A stretch of 64,000 bases of DNA, taken from Oxytricha trifallax (Eukaryota; Ciliophora; Spirotrichea; Sporadotrichida; Oxytrichidae). The notes beneath the pieces were generated by a model. That model did not search any database. It worked only from the letters and a program-made list of their open reading frames with translations, and was not told the DNA's origin. Of this stretch, positions 11,600-30,750 are shown in pieces. The position numbers and the translations under genes were made by a program. Where the stretch lies: positions 62,001 through 126,000 of the forward strand of contig ARYC01000409.1 of assembly GCA_000711775.1 (NCBI GenBank), given 5' to 3'. The first letter of the stretch is position 1, and every line of letters begins with the position of its first letter.

Positions 11600-13481
11600 A
11601 TGGACACCAAATCAGCCTCGATAGATAATTCTGCAAACGTAGATGACTCAACCTAATAAATAAACAGTGGAGATTAAGGTAAAGATAATTTGTTTCTTGT
11701 TTTTCAATATTAATTAATATTATTGATGTAGAAATAACTACTAATGTGAAGGGCATGGTTGAATAGTTAGATCACTTAGACAAATCATATTTCGGCAAGG
11801 ATAGACATAAACTTATAAAACAAAAAATAGAGGAAATCATTTAACTTCTAGATACAAAGCCAATTGAATTCAGTAAATATTTTCAAAATGGATATTAATG
11901 AGGTATTAACAATGGTATTTTTAGTTTAAAACAAGAAGGAGAAGGCTGATTTGTTATATTTGAGAGGCAAAGCACTAGATTATCTACCAGAATATTCAAA
12001 AAATTCCGAGGACTTTTTAAGCAAATCTATTAAATTGATGCCTACAAAGCAAGAGGCTTGGGATGCTCTAGGGCATGTCTACTGGAAAAAGAGAGACTTA
12101 GCATCAGCAAAGAAGTGCTTCGAAGGTTCACTGGAATAGGTAAGCGTATTTTTAATAAATATGTTTTCAAAATAATGATCTCGATTTATAGAACTCGAAC
12201 AACAAAAATGCATTGAGACATTTATCGATGGTATTCAGAATGATTGAAGAACCCAGTAAAGATTGATAAACTTTTTCAATTAAATTATAGATGCTGAATT
12301 AAAGTTGGCAAAATATAAAGAGTCAATAGCTCTAGCTACAAAAGCAGTTGGTTTAGATCTCTCTGATTCATAATCTTGGTGTAAGATCTATATTTATTAA
12401 TTCAAAAATAATAGACGTATTGGGAAACGCTCACTTAACAAACTTCTTCGCAAATAACACAAGTACCGATGAGCTTACTCATGCTCTAAAAGCCTATAGT
12501 TAGACTGAAAGACTTCAAAAAGAACCAAACCCAGATCTTTACTATAACAGAGCCACAATTTTCGAGTACTTGGAAAGATACAACGAGGCAGTTAGAGACT
12601 ACTTGAAAGCTCATTAAGTTGATCCAAACCTTCAAGCTGATTAGAGAGCAGAAAAGATCATTAACTTTGTCATTCAAGCGAACACTCTCATTCATCATAA
12701 GGGCAAAGTAAAGTCAAACAAATTGATCAACATGGTTAAGTCGGTACCTTAATCTCTCTAACAACAAGTTAGCTTCGCAACTATATCTTAAATAAAGTAT
12801 TTTAGAGATATTTTTGTAATTATATTAAAAAATAAAATAAATGAAGATTCATAAATAAAACAAAGGACAAATAGCATGCTATTCACATTAAGGTATTATG
12901 TGCTTAAAATTAATTATTAATTATTCGAATATAAATGTTTTATATAAAAAAATAAAAGAATTTGCTCGAAAGAATATATTATACATATCATAATCTAATA
13001 TTTAATGAAAAACAAAGAATTAATTTCTTTATTAATAAACTCTCTATGTTAATTTAAAAAGGAAACTAATAATACTTTCTAAGTAAATTATAATCTATTC
13101 AATAATGATGAGTAGAAATAAAAAATTATGTACAACGTAGTAGCAACAAGTTAGCTAGAGGCTGGTGAAAACCGTAATGTGATTTTGAGTGCCAAGATCG
13201 TCAGTCACCTACCCAAGGAACAAGATGTCCCAATGTGCTTCTTAATCGTTGACTTCAAATACAACTTCAGTGTAGTCTCTCTTTATCATACTAACAAATT
13301 CATCAATGAGAGTATAAAACCAGGTGATGAGATCTTAATCAAGAACCCATAGATTATTCATACAAGCTTAGAATACAGAGGAAAACTTTACACTTATCAA
13401 ACTGTTAAAGTACCAGATATCACTAATGTTTTGATAAATAGTCAACCTTTGATCGAGAAATACTCTCAATGCTATAATTGA
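11600..13481 (+). CDS. TTC5/STRAP-like TPR and OB-fold protein
   Basis: Start ATG 11600-11602, stop TGA 13479-13481. Small introns interrupt the gene. TPR repeats match TTC5 closely: LRGKALDYLPEYSKNSEDFL, AWDALGHVYWKKRDLASAKK, WYVLGNAHLTNFF and YNRATIFEYLERYNEAV. They are followed by the family segment KGKVKSNKLINMV. An IES of about 366 bp separates this from the C-terminal OB-fold (VILSAKIVSHLP, FLIVDFKYNFSVVSLYHTN, GDEILIKNP, YRGKLYTYQTVKV). Family knowledge: in animals TTC5 is a p300/p53 cofactor and takes part in tubulin autoregulation by nascent-chain recognition. The match across two domains makes the assignment firm; function in ciliates is inference. Confidence 0.87.
12777..13147. other. 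IES in TTC5 gene, 366 bp, pointer GCAAC (alternative 13-bp repeat)
   Basis: GCAAC at 12777-12781 and 13143-13147 lies in the same codon phase, and joining them links the TPR part to the OB-fold in frame. A longer direct repeat, CAACAAGTTAGCT, lies at 12762-12774 and 13144-13156. Using it instead shifts the frame unless a 29-nt GT-AG intron is also assumed. The insert is very AT-rich. Confidence 0.75.
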
Positions 13482-13825
13482 TTTGTTGCATAAAATTATA
13501 TCAGTTGTTTTTATAACTTGTTACTAACACTTTCACATGAAACTATGGTAAGATTTAGCCTGCAGATTCAGTTTAAGTAGTCATAATGCAAACTAAAGAG
13601 CAGGGTTATTAGTATGTATTTCAAAAATTATTAGGTTAACTATTTAAGTTTATTACATTTTTATTGAAAATTTGCATTTATGGTAATCAGGAATTACCGA
13701 ACAGAGAGAAAGAAGTTTTCTTTATTAATTATTAGATATTTACTAAATAAATTGCGATAAATAGATAGTCGTTTATGCTAAAGTAAGACTTTACAATAAT
13801 GCATGAATTGTAATTGTATTTATGC
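13482..13825. other. Intergenic, convergent 3' ends
   Basis: 344 AT-rich bases between the convergent TTC5 and SAM synthetase genes. A short open stretch from ATG 13544 on the + strand has no recognisable content. Confidence 0.5.
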
Positions 13826-15007
13826 TCAATCGAGGCTGATTGGCTTGGGCTTTTCCCAGGTGAAGTCTGGATCGTTTCTACCGAAGTGACCATAGGTGGC
13901 AGTCTTTTGATAGATTGGTCTTAGCAAGTCGAGTTCTCTAATAATATTACCTGGTCTGAAGTTGAAGTTCTTCTTGACAATTCTTGTAAGGTCATCATCA
14001 GTGAGACCTTCCTTGACAGTTCCATATGAGTCGATGTAGATGGAGAGGGGATCTGCGAGACCAATAGCATAGGAGACTTGCACGAGGATTCTGTTGGCAA
14101 GACCAGCAGCTACCATTGACTTGGCAACGTATCTGGCATAGTAAGCTCCTGATCTGTCGACCTTAGTGGGATCTTTTCCTGAGAAAGCACCACCTCCGTG
14201 TGGGGCCCAACCACCATAGGTATCAACAATAATCTTTCTTCCTGTCAAACCTGAATCAGCTTGTGGACCTCCCATCACGAATGAACCTGAGGGGTTGATA
14301 ACGATCTTGGTGTTGGTAAGCATCTCTGCTGGGCAGACCTTTCTAATGATTTGCTCTTCGAGGATTCTTCTGATATCTTCGTTGGAAATGTTAGGGTCGT
14401 GTTGAGTTGAGATCAAGATATTGTAAATGCTAACTGGCTTGATGTGACCTTTGTTGTTCTCGTATTCAACGATAACTTGAGATTTGCAATCTGGTCTCAA
14501 CCATGGGATCTGTCCAGAGTGTCTTGCTTTACCCATCTCCTCGCAGAGAAGGTTAGCCAAGTAGTGAGAGTATGGGTGGAGTGTTTCCTTATCCCATTCA
14601 TCGGTGGCATATCCGAACATGAGTCCTTGATCTCCAGCTCCGAAATCATCCATATCTTTCTCGGTATGAACTGCATTAGCGATTTCTGCGCTTTGTCTCT
14701 CAACGTTAACAAGGATTGAGGTTGACTTGTAGTCAAGACCCTTTGAGTCATCATCATAACCAACTTGTTTGCAAACTTCTCTTGCGATTTGTTCGTAGTT
14801 GACAGTACCTCCATTGACAAGAGTTTCTCCAAGAAGACACACTAACTTGGTCTTGGTGGCAGTTTCGAGGCCGACTTTGCAGTGGGGATCGATTCTGAGG
14901 CAGGCGTCGAGGACGGCGTCTGATACTTGATCGCAAAGCTTGTCTGGGTGACCCTCACCAACAGACTCTGAGGCGAAGTAAATGTGACCTGGTCTTGTGT
15001 TTTCCAT
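13826..15007 (-). CDS. metK: S-adenosylmethionine synthetase
   Basis: Uninterrupted 393-aa frame from ATG 15007-15005 to TGA 13828-13826, the usual length for the family. It makes S-adenosylmethionine from methionine and ATP in the cytosol. Visible motifs: GEGHPDK near residue 20 (ATP/metal site), GAGDQGLMFGY near residue 120, and the P-loop-like GGGAFSGKD near residue 270, then KVDRSGAYYARYVAKS. There is no intron or IES and codon use is GC-richer than neighbours, as in a highly expressed gene. Eukaryotic-type sequence ending in a FGRNDPDFTWEKPK-like tail. It reads opposite to TTC5 across a short spacer. Confidence 0.98.
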   Translation of the reverse strand: MENTRPGHIYFASESVGEGHPDKLCDQVSDAVLDACLRIDPHCKVGLETATKTKLVCLLGETLVNGGTVNYEQIAREVCKQVGYDDDSKGLDYKSTSILVNVERQSAEIANAVHTEKDMDDFGAGDQGLMFGYATDEWDKETLHPYSHYLANLLCEEMGKARHSGQIPWLRPDCKSQVIVEYENNKGHIKPVSIYNILISTQHDPNISNEDIRRILEEQIIRKVCPAEMLTNTKIVINPSGSFVMGGPQADSGLTGRKIIVDTYGGWAPHGGGAFSGKDPTKVDRSGAYYARYVAKSMVAAGLANRILVQVSYAIGLADPLSIYIDSYGTVKEGLTDDDLTRIVKKNFNFRPGNIIRELDLLRPIYQKTATYGHFGRNDPDFTWEKPKPISLD

Positions 15008-15549
15008 TTGGTTGATAGAAATTTAGTTATTAATTAATAAGTACTAATCTCAAATCACACTTAAAACGATGATATCATCACGTTTAATCAGCAACCTATT
15101 ATTACCAAGGATTATAAAATAAATTTATGTTAAATATCTAATACACGTATTATATTGTTTATCTAACCATATTGATAGGGATGATTTATTTTGCATTTAA
15201 ATTCAATTCCTTAATTATAGCTATATATTTAAGTAATTTTAAATGATGTCTCTTTTGTTTCAGTTTTTTTTATTCAAATTATTTTGAAATAAAATAATTG
15301 AAGTTTTAATTAGAAAATTGTAATTTTAAAAAATCTGTTGTGTTAAAATTCAAATATCCTTTTAATAATAATAAGAGTCTTAAAAATGAAAAATTTTATT
15401 AGCATTTGTGTAATATAAAATGGACAAGAACTTTTTTCAACCCTAATTAATATCTTTTAATAGCATGTTACTTATCATTTCTTTCCTTTGAGAGTTGTTT
15501 AAATGGTATTTCTAATGAATAAATATAATTCTCAATTATTTAAATAAGG
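15008..15549. other. Intergenic, divergent genes
   Basis: 542 AT-rich bases upstream of both the SAM synthetase (-) and the tail-anchored protein gene (+). Expected to hold two promoters; no motif identified by eye. Confidence 0.5.
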
Positions 15550-16853
15550 ATGCTAAGAATAACCCATGTACACCCTGCAGCAACAACCACAAATTATACA
15601 CATAAATCTTTCTCAAATCAGCTGAGTTCTTAACATAATAGGTATGATTCTACTGGTAGGATAAGAAAGCCAGAGGCAAATCTAGATTTGAATCCTAATC
15701 TTTTGTAAAAATAATTATAAACTCATACTTCTTCTCAATAAATTTATTAATTTAATTTTGAAATATTATAATATAATCAAGATGAAGATAATCTACAAGG
15801 AAATACAACGAGTTACAACAAAAAACCTCAAACAGCTAAATCTAACAACTAAAAACGGACACTAATGAAATAATTAATCAGAGAGGAAGATCATTAAAAT
15901 CAGGGGTAAAGTCACTATAATTTGATAAAGAATATGGAAGAAAAAGATATCAGGAATTTATCAAGAGTTATAGAGAACAGTATTCATATAATCAAATATT
16001 ATTATCATCATCATATAATGAGGGAAGAAACTATATTTAATTTGTTAGTAGTTAATTTATTTGGATTGTAAGCTAGATGAGAAGAGGGAGTGGACTGTTA
16101 AACAGAAACCGACACCACACTTTTAAAAATAATGAAGATATTACACCCTCAAGTAATGCTTAAAACAATTAAGATTTAATGGAGAAATCTAAAAAACATG
16201 CTGATTAGTATTAAAAACATGTAAATCTATTTTAAGATTTAGGCTTATTAATAGAATTTGTTTTGATTTTTATTTGAAATACGTGAATCACATAAGATAT
16301 GGAATATCATCAATAGACACAAACATAGAGTTAAAGAAGTTTATAGTTAAACAAACTGAGAAAAAGTAAAACTGCAAAAATAGACTTTACTAATCTTTTT
16401 TATTTGCATTTAAACTATAATGTTTATTTTATGGATGATCTAATCAAAGTTAAGGAGAGCAAGCAAACTTCAAGTACATTAGGTACTGGAGGTGTGCAAA
16501 GATAGAAAACTATGTAGAGATTTGTCAGGAAATAAGATGAAAAATATCATCTATAATTAAAGAGAATTTCTTATAGAAATCATGAAAATTTAGAGAATGA
16601 ATTAAAAATCTAAAAATCTCTTCATTATCATTCACACATAAATAGATTAACAGTGAATTAAAACTAAGAGTTTATTCAAATAATTAGAGAAAACAAATTT
16701 TATTATACAAGATAATGGAGAGATCAATACTTATAAAAATTAATAGTCACATTTGTAATTACCCATTAGAGTAAATTATTTTATAAAGCGAGTGTAGTGT
16801 TCATATTATTGCTCATTATTATATTTGTATTTATGATTTATTATACCCACTGA
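15550..16853 (+). CDS. Unidentified protein with C-terminal transmembrane anchor
   Basis: Start ATG 15550-15552 (MLRITHVHPAATTTNYTHKS). The first part is Asn/Gln/Ser-rich. The frame changes near 15980-16080 and 16230-16300 need introns or IESs whose exact borders I could not fix. The last part (from about 16434) is basic, with RFVRKQDEKYHLQLKRISYR. It ends in a hydrophobic helix, VVFILLLIIIFVFMIYY, three residues before TGA 16851-16853. That arrangement is typical of tail-anchored membrane proteins, for example SNARE-like adaptors, but no SNARE layer pattern was identified. Family unknown. Confidence 0.5.
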
Positions 16854-16989
16854 TAATAGAAATCATCAGCTTACTTCATTTCAAGCTCAGCTCTTTTTTA
16901 GGTCGGCAATCATGTTCCAGATATTTCTTGAATATTAGATGATTTTCATTTTTTGCCAGTCAACTGTATAAATACTTCCAGTCGATTAT

Positions 16990-18299
16990 TCATAGACAGT
17001 GGGCATCTGGAATAAGAACAATTCCAGAGTTGGTTGATGCTCTGCTAGTCTGATAGATTTCTTTGTGCAATTTAATATATGTGCATCCTTCATGAATTTG
17101 CCATTGAATCCTCCGAAAATTAGAATTTCGTCTTTGTTAGTCTAAGCTACGCCTAATCCTTGTCTGGCTTGAAATTTATCAGTTGGGAATGAAATGAGCT
17201 CCCAGTCTTTCTTTGAAACGCTATCGTACCTCTCGATACTGTTTATGTACTTCTTTGACTAATTTGAAATTCCACAAAATACATAAACGAATCTCTCCAT
17301 GAATGAGCAACTGGCGTGATAGTGACGGCCTTCATTTAAGGAAGATACATCGAACCAAATATCCAAGTTTGCATTATAGCACTCAGCTCTGATCTAAGCC
17401 TAATCTGTTTCCTTTCTTGAACCTGTTACTATTATAAATCTGTCACCCAACCAGCAAGCTGAATGGCCATGGCGAGGGTACTTCATCTTGTCTTTGGGAA
17501 GCAATAAGCATTTATCATCTTCATCAAAGAATATTTCGTTGCATTCAAACATAGTTTCGGGCACCTTATTAAAATCACCTCCACCAATCAGGAAGAGTCT
17601 ACCTTGTGGGGATTATACTGATTAAAAGTTATGTGGGAATGCATGTGATGACTCCACAGTACGCTTTCTCAATGTTCTGGACTGCATTTCGAATTCATGA
17701 ATGAACTTTGAATCTCTCTCAAACACAAACAAACTTTTAATGAGGGAATTCGTTTCATTGCTCTAAGCATTTGGTTAATACTCAGCCATAACCATTTCTT
17801 CATTTTCCTCATCATCCCCACCTTGCCCACGATGACACTCATTCAACTGTTTATGCTTTTTTAAGTTAGATAATTTCATAGTCCTCTTACAATCATTGCA
17901 CTTGAACTTTAACTCTTGCAGCAAAGTGTATAGGAATTTATGCATGGGAAGCTGCTTTTGCACCTTGAGGCAGATCATGCACTTATAAGTATTATCATTC
18001 ACGTATTATGGGTTTCTTTTGTGCTCTTCCTTTGCAAAATCTCTCAAACAATCCTGACATGCGCGGGATTTGCAGCTTGGACACTCGAATATATTTTCTC
18101 TCATTAGAAAGCACACGGGGCAGTCATAGTAGTCTAGAAATTGCTCTAGCTTTGTCTTTTTATCATAATGTTCCTTTTTTAGTCTGGTTAATGTTAACAT
18201 TGAATATGAGTAGTGTTCTTCTTTTCTTGCACAAAAGTTTTAATCAATTTCTCGCTCTGTTTATTAATTATTACTTAATATCATTAAACCTTGCTTCAT
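16990..18299 (-). CDS. Zinc-finger (RING-like) plus kelch-repeat protein
   Basis: Stop TGA 16992-16990. The frame is open to ATG 18299-18297, with alternatives at 18284 and 18200. The N-terminus has a Cys-rich module: CPVCFLMRENIFECPSCKSR, ACQDCL, then CMICLKVQ and CNDCKRTMKLSNLKKH. This resembles a RING/TRAF-type zinc-binding region. The rest is a kelch propeller with repeats such as GRLFLIGGGDFNKV, HGHSACWLGDRFIIVTG, YHASCSFMERFVYVFCG and RQGLGVAQTNKDEILIFGG. Family knowledge: such combinations often act as E3-ligase or substrate-receptor components; a ubiquitin role here is inference. No intron or IES is needed. Confidence 0.8.
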
Positions 18300-18539
18300 G
18301 TTTAAATTATAGGAAAAATTTAGTCTTAATTCAATCTCACTCTGAAAATAATTTCAAATTGATTTATAAATATATATTATATATTCCCTGTTAATTGAAT
18401 ATTGAATTAAATGTAATGCTGAAATGTTAACATTTAGAGAGCATTAAATAATTCTAATTCACATCTATTTATATTATTAATTTTTTTTCATTGGGCTTTT
18501 ATAGGGCTATAGTTCTCTTTAGTATATTATTTTAATAAA

Positions 18540-20552
18540 TCATTAAGATTTTATGCAATAAATATCTACATGATAATTATAATATTATATTTTAGTGGCA
18601 TGAATTCTTCTTTTCTTTTCAGAAAATAGACATTATGTGATTGGTTCTTATCTTTTCTAACTTAATATCTCTTGCAGTTATTCCAAAAATTCATTGAAGT
18701 CAAGTTTCCTACCCATCTTTATTAAAGGTCTTAATATTTACTATGACTCATGTGTTAACTATGCCTATACGAAGGTAATTTATACATTTTGTTTAATATT
18801 GAATGAAAATAAAAAATACTTATTCTATATTTATATAAAGCTATTTTCAGATATTTCTCCATCCTTATCATTATCAATAATATCAAACAGCTCCTTCAGC
18901 TTCCTAATTTACATTTTCTCAAAGATTTTCTATGAGGTACTAGTCATCCATTTTTAATTTGCTTTATCTTTAAGTCTTGCAAATTCTCTTTCCTCGATTT
19001 CTTTTTACTTTTCCTATTTAACATACATGAAATAGTACATGCGAGTGCATATGTCTAGTTTTTCGCGGAATTCTTAGTCTTTCCCACCTATTGGACCTCG
19101 AGTGATTTTAAACAAAAATTTGGATTCTAAAAATAGAAATTTGAGTTAAATTAAAAAGTAAATATAGAATTGTATATGATTTTGGGTTTGAATAGCTATT
19201 GACCATGCTCATCAAAATTTTCCAACTAATATTTCTGCTACATCCTCTTCACTTCCAGTGTGCTATTAAGTTACTCTTTATATTATAGTAATTTCTGAGC
19301 GTGCTGCTACTATCTAATAGAATCATTCACAAAGCTCTCATCATTCTCATCTTTAATCTTTATATTTATATCCTAAGACTATGTCTCAACATTTTCATAG
19401 AGTTTTTATTGGATTAAAGTCTGGCGTTTATTTGTACCAACTTTCCTGATGTTATTACCAATTTATACTGTTTATTATTATTACTGCTTTTTCTTATGCA
19501 GCAAAGGTGACATATTTTGAAATTCTATTATTTAGTCTTGCTATTCTTTTAACTTTTATAGTTTTCTCTCTTTTTCAAAAACATTTTTGTAAAGTTGTTC
19601 ATGCACTGGATATTTATCGCAACTCATTTTCCTACGTTCTTCAACCATTCGAGCTGATTTTTTTAGTATTTAAGGTTAGAAAGTATGTTTTGCAAAAACT
19701 TAGAAATTATAACTTTATATTATAAAAAAATTACAATATTTTGCATCTTTAGGGGATCTTATTTCTTCAATGTAAACAGTTTTATTAAAAGACTTTTAAA
19801 ATTTACTAGAATTACTTATATTTGCGGGAGATACTGACATCTCAAAAACTTTAAGAGTATTACAATTCACTTATATAAATAAATATATTCTAAAATACCC
19901 TATTAGTAAATATGAAGATGTCTTAAACAAATATTAATATATCATTAATACTATTCATTCTGCTATTACTATTTTATTGATTTGGGGAACACTCGAAAGT
20001 TCTAGAAGCCATTGTGCTCATCATTTTGTCTTGTCTCCGTTAATGTCTCTATGTCAAAATTTGATCGGTTTTCTTGTTAATTTCTGGTTTAAACGTGAGT
20101 ACATGCTTCTCATCTCTCTGTCTTTCTCTGCTTATTTAATCGCGTTTATAGTTCAACTTTTCTTCTTAAATTTTACTTTAATTAAACAGCCTTTACGAAG
20201 ATTGCGCTAGTGACACTTTTTTGGAATTGTTTTCTCGAGATTTCGACCGAGATTTAGATTTTTATTTTAGTAAGAGATTTTTATTCTATGAAATTCCCTT
20301 GTAACCATTATATTACTTAGTCTGTGGTTCATTCAAATTAGTAGGAGTTTAAGATGTAAATGAGTAGCTTTGATTCTTTTGTCTTGAATGATACTAAACT
20401 TTATTTTACTTGATTTGTGTATAACTGTTTTTATTGGAGGGATAAGTCTACTTTATATAATTGTCATAACTTTCATCAATATTACCAGTTATTCTTGTCA
20501 AGTCCGTTGGCTGCTTTTAAAGTTATTTAATAGATATTTGAAAAAAAATAAT
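18540..20552 (-). CDS. EF-hand protein with repeated F-x-P-x-I motifs, several IESs
   Basis: Coding is continuous on the minus strand from an acceptor-like site near 20552 to TGA 18542-18540; the true start was not located. The body is rich in Lys/Glu/Gln and repeats the pattern TFKPEINKKT, TFQPQILKKS and LFKPKITRGP, seen in many ciliate cytoskeletal proteins. Near 18850 there is an EF-hand: LKELFDIIDNDKDGEISENS, whose loop has Asp at 1, 3 and 5 but Ser rather than Glu at 12. A second EF-like segment is MGRKLDFNEFLEQL. Three IESs (19103-19183, 19688-19745, 19811-19970) must be removed to give one chain. An intron in the EF-hand region (about 18740-18830) is unresolved. Function unknown; cytoskeletal calcium binding is inference. 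Confidence 0.65.
19103..19183. other. IES, 74 bp, pointer TGATTTT
   Basis: TGATTTT at 19103-19109 and 19177-19183, same codon phase. Removing 74 bp (not a multiple of 3) joins LFKPK to ITRGPIGGK, giving the F-x-P-x-I repeat intact. Confidence 0.8.
19688..19745. other. Candidate IES, 51 bp, pointer TTTTGCA
   Basis: TTTTGCA at 19688-19694 and 19739-19745. Excision joins SPKDAK to HTFQPQIL in frame. The length is a multiple of 3, so support rests on the repeat and on the very AT-rich, Phe/Ile/Tyr-rich reading it removes. Confidence 0.55.
19811..19970. other. IES, 154 bp, pointer ATTACT
   Basis: ATTACT at 19811-19816 and 19965-19970 in the same codon phase. Removing 154 bp repairs the frame between ECSPNQQNSN and SSKFQKSFNK. 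Confidence 0.7.
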
Positions 20553-20838
20553 CTAATAAATAAAATAGTACAATAAATGAAACAATAGAAGTCAATCAAG
20601 TATAAAAGAAAGTTGGAATCTGAATATAAATGAAGTAATGAGATCAAAGGTATAAGAAATTATGTAAAACTCATTAATTTAAAAGAATTTTTATTTTTAA
20701 AGTTATATATCATCATAAGTAATATTTTATTGCTTATCTTTTCTGTTTTAATGAAAATCTTCGCTTATTCGAAATTGCTTTATTTTCTAATTAAACAGAC
20801 TTTAATCTTTTGTTAAATTTTGCATAGAATTTTTATTG

Positions 20839-21777
20839 TCAAAGCTTTATGGAGTATCTATTTGAATTGGGGATCTAATATAGCTAAACAATATTAGACT
20901 AAAAAAAACTTGAATATTTTTGTATTATATATTCATTGGGAGTAATAATATTAATTGAACCATTTGAAGTGATATCAATCTGTTGGTGGTACTATTGCTG
21001 ATCTAGTTATTCCATTTATTATTTCTACTTTTGCATATTAAATGTATCACTATTTCTTAAATTCAACTGATTTTTAACTTGGCTCTTTGCACTGCAAATG
21101 TTTGATGTGCTGATAGTATTATCAGAATCCTCTGTAATTTAAATTTCCATTTTTACACCAGAATCATGATTGAATGTTGTTGTGTTTTAATGTCCAGAAG
21201 TCATATTGGTTGGAGACCCTCGATTAGTATTGTTTATTGTTGTTTTCTCAGTTGTTGGGTTTAGAGTTGAAGCGTTTGGAGAAAAAGGCAAATTGTAGTT
21301 TAAAACATCTTTGTCATTAAGCTTAAGCTGAGATTCCTTTTTCTAAAAAGGTTTGTAACTTGATAAATTCAGAGAATTTGACTTCGAGTGCTTTTTATTG
21401 TTGACTTTAAACTGGTTTATAGAATCCTAACTATTTTGAATTTATTGAGCTTGTCCATTCTTAAAGTTAACGTGTTATTACTCCACTCTAAAAACCTAAA
21501 TGCCTTAGTGGTTTTATTAATTATTTTAAATTAACAGTAGTTCTTGATCAATTTCTTGGTCTTCCTCAAACTATCGTTACTCGAGTATCATTGGGGAATA
21601 GAGCGCACTGTTCACTGCTATAGTGTATGTTTAGTGATGATTGTACTTTTTATCAACATCGAATGTCCTATTGCTTAATTAATCGTGTTATTATGACTAG
21701 GTATGTTGTTTTATTTTGAGATTATTATGATCTTGATTAGCTAAGTTTTATTATTGATTTTCTTGCTTAATTTTCAT
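20839..21777 (-). CDS. Unidentified Asn/Gln-rich protein
   Basis: One uninterrupted TGA-only reading frame from ATG 21777-21775 to TGA 20841-20839, 312 aa. Composition is low complexity (Asn, Gln, Ser, Lys) with segments such as TFDVDKKYNHHQTYTIAVNS and SPTNMTSGHQNTTTFN. No domain recognised. An in-frame open stretch continues upstream to about 21860 without ATG, so an upstream exon is possible. The length without TGA and the non-random composition support a real gene. Confidence 0.6.
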
Positions 21778-22030
21778 GTTTTATTACTAAAGCTGCTAAT
21801 TATCGTATTTTTAGTTGTTCAATGAGTTTACACAGAATGTGTTGAATTATTACTAGATAAATATTCTATAGAATATATTAAAATACAGTGCATAGAACAA
21901 AACTATATGACAGAATAGATAAAGAAATTATAAAGTATACAATTGGTTCTATATTGAATATATTATTTATTATAGCTTATTAAGAATGTAAAAGAATTCA
22001 ATAATTACTACAAGAAAGATATAATATAAC

Positions 22031-22478
22031 TCAAAAAATAATATTTTGTATATTTAAAAAGATAAAAAGATATTTAAAACTTTAGCAATATTAATCGTCA
22101 ATAACTTAGTCATTATCAGATGACTCTTTTTTCATTATTGAATCAAAATTTCTTTGCTCAAATGTTCTTTAATGATTTTCTTACTTTGATACTTTTTGTT
22201 ATTATCGTTTTTCTTTACGCTTTTCCTTCTCAATAATTGCTTCTTGAATCCCCTCTTTAAAATAAAAAAATTTCATTCATTTATTTCTTCAATAAAATTA
22301 TAATCTGATCAATAAGAACTTTCTTAATTTAAGACCCTGTGTTAATAGTGGGAAACAATTCAAAGAGGGAATCAGTGATCTTATTAAAATAAGCCTCATC
22401 ATTTTAGTAAATTTTCAAAGGAATTACTCCACCATTTTCCTGGCCCACATTTATTTTCAAGATCAAAAGTGGCTTCAT
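22031..22478 (-). CDS. Small unidentified protein, one intron
   Basis: ATG 22478-22476 begins MKPLLILKINVGQENGG. An insert of about 80 nt near 22252-22335, GT...AG, joins GSQIKK to GIQEAIIEKEKRKEKRQQQ, a charged helix. The frame ends at TGA 22033-22031 after an acidic SSDNDQVIDD stretch; the last residues read AT-rich sequence. About 120 aa, predicted N-terminal beta structure and C-terminal coiled coil. Family not recognised. Confidence 0.5.
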
Positions 22479-22588
22479 TTTGTTTATATAGACTGTTTAT
22501 ATTGTTAATTATTTAATGAATAAATTTTATTTCATATATCGATGACTTTTAATGCATACAAGTTTTTATAATTTAATCTAGTAATAAA

Positions 22589-29973
<7,385 letters not shown>

Positions 29974-30750
29974 ATTTAAATAAATATTATGAATTAATTA
30001 TCAGTTAAGGTTCTGTTACTGGCTATTCAATTGAATAGGTAATTTTAAGGTGAAAATAGTCATATTTACTAATGGAAATAATCTCTATGAGAAGTAAGAA
30101 GCCTTTAAAACCTTGAAAAATTAGAGTTTTATAAAATGAGAAAATTTTATAAATTTAAACTCACCTATTAAATTTTAGTAAACATTCCACGTAAATCTTG
30201 AAAACTATAATTTATCTACAATTTTTTTGCAATTGAATTTATTAATTAGAAATTACTGCTCACATATAACTACTTCATCCATTTATTTCAAGAGATAAAA
30301 ATCATTCTCATTATAGTAATTTAAATAAAACTTAAGGACAAATGTGGTCTATTAAAATTGTTATAGAGATGACTTTAAATAAAAATAATTATAATTTCAT
30401 AAGGTTTTATTATTTTATTTGACCATAAGCTATCGAATTATATTAAGTTTATCCTAGGCTTCTATATCAATTAATCCCATATTTATAATAGCTCTATTAG
30501 ATTCTTTATATGTTGAGTCTTTATAAAATTGTTGAGATAGTCTTTAATTAGTTAATTCTTTAAGTATAATAAATCTGATTTATTTATTAATTAGAAGGGA
30601 AAAAATCAGTTATTCATATTTTTATTACAAAATAATTAAAATTATGCTTAGCAATAATGATTGATTTTTTATTTTTATGTTCAGATTAATGAAATTAATT
30701 GTGGTTATTTTTAAATAACTTATTTTTTAATTGAGAAATCATTTGTATAA
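29974..30750. other. Intergenic, AT-rich
   Basis: 777 bases between the TTLL 5' end and the Alba-RGG 3' end. Strongly AT-rich; no coding stretch, repeat or RNA gene recognised. Confidence 0.55.

Noticed and set aside
12762..13156. The 13-bp repeat as the simple pointer of the TTC5 IES
   Set aside because: Direct joining shifts the frame into TGA before the OB-fold; kept only as an alternative needing an extra intron.
14444..14936. Overlapping frames within the SAM synthetase
   Set aside because: Shadows of a highly conserved full-length gene.
19507..20210. Hydrophobic + strand frames suggesting membrane proteins
   Set aside because: Antisense of Lys/Glu/Gln-rich coding in the EF-hand gene, which reads as Phe/Leu-rich on the other strand.
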